Assembly (NCBI GenBank): GCA_017434685.1
Contig: JAFREV010000121.1
Location: 1 to 5,090, forward strand
Direction: 5' to 3'
Length of the DNA stretch: 5,090 nt
DNA from: Mogibacterium sp.
GTDB lineage: Bacteria > Bacillota > Clostridia > Peptostreptococcales > Anaerovoracaceae
The position numbers and the translations under genes were made by a program. A model generated the notes under the pieces. The model saw only the letters and a list, made by a program, of their open reading frames with translations, made no database searches and was not told where the DNA came from. Shown here piece by piece: positions 4,387 to 5,090 of the stretch (positions within the stretch are counted from its first letter, which is position 1; the number at the start of each line of letters is the position of its first letter).

Positions 4387-5090
4387 CTACGCCTCCTTGT
4401 GAATCTTCTTAATGTCGATGCTCTCCATGAACGCCTGTACACGGGTGCGCATCTGTCCGGAGGTGCCGATTGAGTACGGTCTGTCTACTGAAAGTACAGG
4501 CCATCCGTATTCGTCTCTTAGGATGGTGGATCCCATCATCTTTTCGTATGCCCACGGATCGCAGAATTTCATCTGCTGATAGATGATGCCGTCTGCTTTG
4601 TACTCCTTAGCCATCTCGTCTACATATGAGCGGCGGCCGTCCATGGTGGCTGTATCCATCATGCGAGGGCACTCTGCTCTGTTCATGTATGCTCTGCAGA
4701 TTTGTGTGAGAGCGTCCTCATCGTCCGTGAGGTAGATAGGGTCTCTGCCCGGCAGCGAGCCGTAGCAGTATCTGTCAGCGCATACGAATGCACCGCTGTC
4801 CTCTACAACCTTGATGAAGTCTGTGTCATCGACCTCTGAGCCGACTACGAGAACTCTGGCCTTGAACCATGGATTAGGATCCGGCTCTCTTGTCTTGAGT
4901 TCCTCAAGCGTCTCTTCGAGTTTGTCGATGAGGAGGTGTTTAGGTGCGGCGTAAGTAGCCAATGTGATTACGTTGTACTCGTAACCTGTAATAGTAGGGT
5001 TGTCGAGTTTGCGGAAATCTCCGATGGCTCTGATGAGCTCACAGAGTTTGTTGTGGTCATCGACGGCCTTACGGATTGCCGCATCAGAAG
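4387..5090 (-). CDS. 2-hydroxyacyl-CoA dehydratase subunit (HgdA/FldB-like), C-terminal part, cut by right window edge
   Basis: The reading frame is open from the stop at 4387 to the right edge, giving 233 visible residues; a TTG at 4962 is internal, not the start. The stretch beyond it (SDAAIRKAVDDHNKLCELIR, then KLDNPTITGYEYNVIT) continues the family fold: helix with N.L...I, then dNP.ItG.E. Further on are VVGSEVDDTDFIKVVEDSGA, the AECPRM motif, KADGIIYQQMKFCDPWAYE with the probable third cluster cysteine, and the closing GWPVLSVDRPY and QMRTRVQAFMES. These are hallmarks of the dehydratase family. It pairs with the 532-aa subunit to form the heterodimer. The N-terminal half, with the first cluster cysteines, lies outside the window, as must any activase or CoA-transferase gene. 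Confidence 0.9.
   Translation of the reverse strand, partial: SDAAIRKAVDDHNKLCELIRAIGDFRKLDNPTITGYEYNVITLATYAAPKHLLIDKLEETLEELKTREPDPNPWFKARVLVVGSEVDDTDFIKVVEDSGAFVCADRYCYGSLPGRDPIYLTDDEDALTQICRAYMNRAECPRMMDTATMDGRRSYVDEMAKEYKADGIIYQQMKFCDPWAYEKMMGSTILRDEYGWPVLSVDRPYSIGTSGQMRTRVQAFMESIDIKKIHKEA
4392..4397 (-). promoter_or_regulatory. Ribosome binding site of the 532-aa dehydratase subunit
   Basis: Minus strand AGGAGG lies within the last codons of the upstream subunit gene, 7 nt before the ATG at 4384. The stop (TAG) and next ATG are 2 bp apart, so translation of the two subunits is closely coupled. Confidence 0.8.

Noticed and set aside
4387..4962. Complete 191-aa gene starting at TTG 4962
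   Set aside because: The frame stays open to the window edge, and the upstream residues continue the dehydratase family sequence, so this is the end of a larger gene.

Overview
The window looks like chromosomal DNA from an anaerobic, low- to mid-GC Gram-positive bacterium (class Clostridia; family not resolvable from this sequence). The reasons are strong GGAGG-type ribosome binding sites, a YerC/YecD-type TrpR-like regulator, two Firmicutes-type membrane protein families (DUF1461/TIGR01906 and YwaF/TMEM164-like), and the oxygen-sensitive 2-hydroxyacyl-CoA dehydratase typical of amino-acid-fermenting Clostridia.

Layout. (1) Bases 1-116, minus strand: the first 38 codons of a YerC/YecD TrpR-like regulator, with a good RBS, an extended -10 promoter at 197-225, and an 8-bp inverted repeat lying over its -35. 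(2) Bases 266-492: an unusual ordered array of eight copies of a 7-mer (TTGKTCC) in strictly alternating orientation, starting at 266, 297, 329, 360, 392, 423, 455 and 486. The steps are 31, 32, 31, 32, 31, 32 and 31 bp, about three helical turns each, and the sequences between the copies are unrelated. (3) Bases 538-2105, plus strand: two translationally coupled membrane protein genes (ATGA overlap), followed by a GC-rich hairpin. (4) Bases 2133-2384: no gene; several small inverted repeats and a 19-bp tandem repeat between the two convergent units. (5) Bases 2385-5090, minus strand: an operon read right to left. It holds a 2-hydroxyacyl-CoA dehydratase subunit cut by the right edge, a long (532 aa) second dehydratase subunit, and a 55-aa single-pass membrane protein. 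A 34-bp tandem duplication and an intrinsic terminator follow.

How the parts work together. The dehydratase pair should convert a (R)-2-hydroxyacyl-CoA to the 2-enoyl-CoA by ketyl-radical chemistry, as in glutamate, phenylalanine or leucine fermentation. The substrate cannot be read from sequence alone, and the ATP-dependent activase expected for such enzymes is not in the window. The small membrane protein probably belongs to the same transcript. The two plus-strand membrane proteins have no established function. The most unusual signal is the 31/32-bp alternating array between the divergent regulator and membrane-protein genes. It looks like a multi-site landing platform for a DNA-binding protein, and I do not recognise it as a named element.
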